Shown: positions 21,399 to 22,491 of the stretch, in pieces
Layout: every line of letters begins with the position of its first letter
Numbering within the stretch: position 1 is the stretch's first letter
Source of the DNA: CBCXVS01 sp965178525
Lineage (GTDB): Bacteria; Tectomicrobia; Entotheonellia; Entotheonellales; Entotheonellaceae
Length of the DNA stretch: 22,491 bases
NCBI GenBank assembly: GCA_965178525.1
Contig: CBCXVS010000105.1
Span: 1 to 22,491 of the forward strand
Reading direction: 5' to 3'
Notes under the pieces: model-generated
Database searches by the model: none
Told to the model about the DNA's origin: nothing
The model's input: only the letters and a program-made list of their open reading frames with translations
Position numbers and translations under genes: made by a program

Positions 21399-22491
21399 AT
21401 GCCCACCTTGTTTGACAAGCTTGACGAGGCATTAGCCAGCATCCCGCTCGACGACAAAATCGTGGAGGAAGCCGGAAATCTGACCGAGGTTGTGGACACC
21501 GTGGCCGGTCTTGTCAGCGATCCACCGACCGATTTCACCACGTTTGCGCAGCAACCGTCTGAGGCCCCGCTGCCCGATTTGAACCTCAGTGGCTCTTTAG
21601 CTGACCATCTCAATGCGATTCAAGATGCCTTGCCAAGCGATCTGAGCGAGATCACCGGCTCACTCAGCACCGTTCTAGATAGTCTGAGCAGCATCGTGAA
21701 CACTGGATTAACCAACGTTTTGGCGCAGGCATTGGAAGCGGTACAAGCTTTGCAAGGAGTACTCACAAGTGACCTGACGGGCGGGCTCAGGCCGGATGGA
21801 ACGTCACCAAACGGGACGAATACCACACGGATAGACCCTAACGCAGACATAGAGGTATTGGCGACAGACGCAGAGACGATTCGGCAGGGGATTGACCAAA
21901 CCATCGCAACCCTCGATGAACTTCCCACACCGCTCAATGTGGAAAGTTTCCTCAAGTGGATACAGATGATGTTGGAAATTCCTCGCTCCGACTCTCCCTT
22001 CCTCCGCGCCATCCCCATTATCGATGAGCTGCGCGACCCCCTAGACACACTGATCACCTGGGAGAACATGACGCCGCAAGAGATCCTCATGCACGTTGTG
22101 GCGAGTCTACAGGACACCAAGGCTTTCGTGCGCCAGAGCAAAGAAGCCGTCCTGGATACACCTCTAATGGCGTTAACCACGCTTTCAGCCCAATTCCAAA
22201 CCATCTCATTGGCGCAGGTCGCCAACGATCTGAGCAATGGATTAGATGCATTGCGTACGGCAATTGAGAGCGCCGACCTCAGCAGTACCGGCGCAACGAT
22301 CACCACGATGACGGCCGCGCTCGATCAATATGACACCATACGCAGGGACTTTGAGACCAACGTGCTGGACGCTTTACGCGCGTCGATCCTCCGCATGGAG
22401 GACTTGCCGTTTGCTCTAGACCGAAGTTCCCCTGGCAGAATAGGCGGAGGATTAAGTAGATCAACAGGTTGGCCCAATTCAAAAGTCCATT
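21399..22491 (+). CDS. Long helical tail-cluster protein, runs off the window (possible tape measure)
   Basis: An open frame of 364 codons with no stop before the window edge. The ATG at 21399 has GGAGAG upstream and lies 1 bp after the preceding TAA. The protein is a series of amphipathic helices, rich in Leu, Ser, Thr, Ala and Asp (LSGSLADHLNAIQDALPSDL, SLSTVLDSLSSIVNTGLTNV, LAQALEAVQALQGVL). A Gly/Asn/Thr-rich linker follows near residues 126-145, then more helices with few aromatics and no Cys. The last 25 residues visible are Gly/Ser/Arg-rich. No domain is recognised. Position after tube, chaperone and gpU-like genes makes a tape-measure or internal-tube protein possible; a secreted effector or spike-associated protein is an alternative. 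Confidence 0.65.
   Translation, partial: MPTLFDKLDEALASIPLDDKIVEEAGNLTEVVDTVAGLVSDPPTDFTTFAQQPSEAPLPDLNLSGSLADHLNAIQDALPSDLSEITGSLSTVLDSLSSIVNTGLTNVLAQALEAVQALQGVLTSDLTGGLRPDGTSPNGTNTTRIDPNADIEVLATDAETIRQGIDQTIATLDELPTPLNVESFLKWIQMMLEIPRSDSPFLRAIPIIDELRDPLDTLITWENMTPQEILMHVVASLQDTKAFVRQSKEAVLDTPLMALTTLSAQFQTISLAQVANDLSNGLDALRTAIESADLSSTGATITTMTAALDQYDTIRRDFETNVLDALRASILRMEDLPFALDRSSPGRIGGGLSRSTGWPNSKVH

Noticed and set aside
59..22432. 15-nt match CTAGACCGAAGTTCC between the minus strand near 59-73 and the plus strand near 22418-22432, as possible attachment sites
   Set aside because: One 15-nt match is about what chance allows in 22 kb on both strands. The copies are inverted, lie at the window edges, and there is no integrase.

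Overview
The window looks like chromosomal DNA of a GC-rich, uncultivated Gram-negative bacterium. It carries an outer-membrane beta-barrel protein with a terminal Phe, a probable lipoprotein, strong GGAGG-type ribosome sites, and scattered single-gene catabolic enzymes (amidohydrolase, amidase, acyl-CoA synthetase, two VOC proteins, a ThDP enzyme) separated by small decayed fragments and microsatellite-like repeats. This style fits large environmental genomes such as Entotheonella/Tectomicrobia or Rokubacteria-like lineages. That placement is a guess from gene content; no marker gene is present.

Layout. 1-1.2 kb: a LysE/RhtB exporter, a 38-codon reading frame behind a good ribosome site, a hairpin, and a remnant of a class-C beta-lactamase-like serine hydrolase. 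1.2-1.8 kb: an AT-richer PD-(D/E)XK nuclease-like gene, probably acquired. 2.0-5.5 kb, minus strand: an SDR-like protein with a degenerate active site, an outer-membrane barrel and a large putative lipoprotein, closely spaced and possibly one operon. 5.6-8.6 kb: a VOC protein (+), a coiled-coil/TPR protein (-) and an acyl-CoA synthetase (-). 8.6-9.2 kb: a non-coding stretch with a heptamer array, a degenerate copy of the outer-membrane gene's leader, and an alpha/beta-hydrolase fragment. 9.2-11.4 kb: an AtzG/GatC-like small subunit with an amidase, then a small membrane protein. 11.8-15.0 kb: a ThDP enzyme divergent from an amidohydrolase-VOC pair.

15.3-16.1 kb holds two tandem TIR-domain genes. 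The first is interrupted by an in-frame TGA that falls inside an otherwise intact box-1 region. 16.1-17.1 kb is a ketopantoate-reductase-family gene that lacks the usual active-site Asn residues.

17.4 kb to the end is the most distinctive part: the first genes of a contractile tail-like system. They are a sheath, a tube, a probable tail-assembly chaperone, a long disordered proline-rich protein, a gpU/DNA-circularisation-N-like baseplate or tail-terminator protein whose C-terminus continues in another frame, and the start of a long helical protein that runs off the window. No capsid, portal, terminase or integrase gene lies on the visible side, so a domesticated tail or extracellular injection system is as likely as a prophage. 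Everything downstream is unseen.
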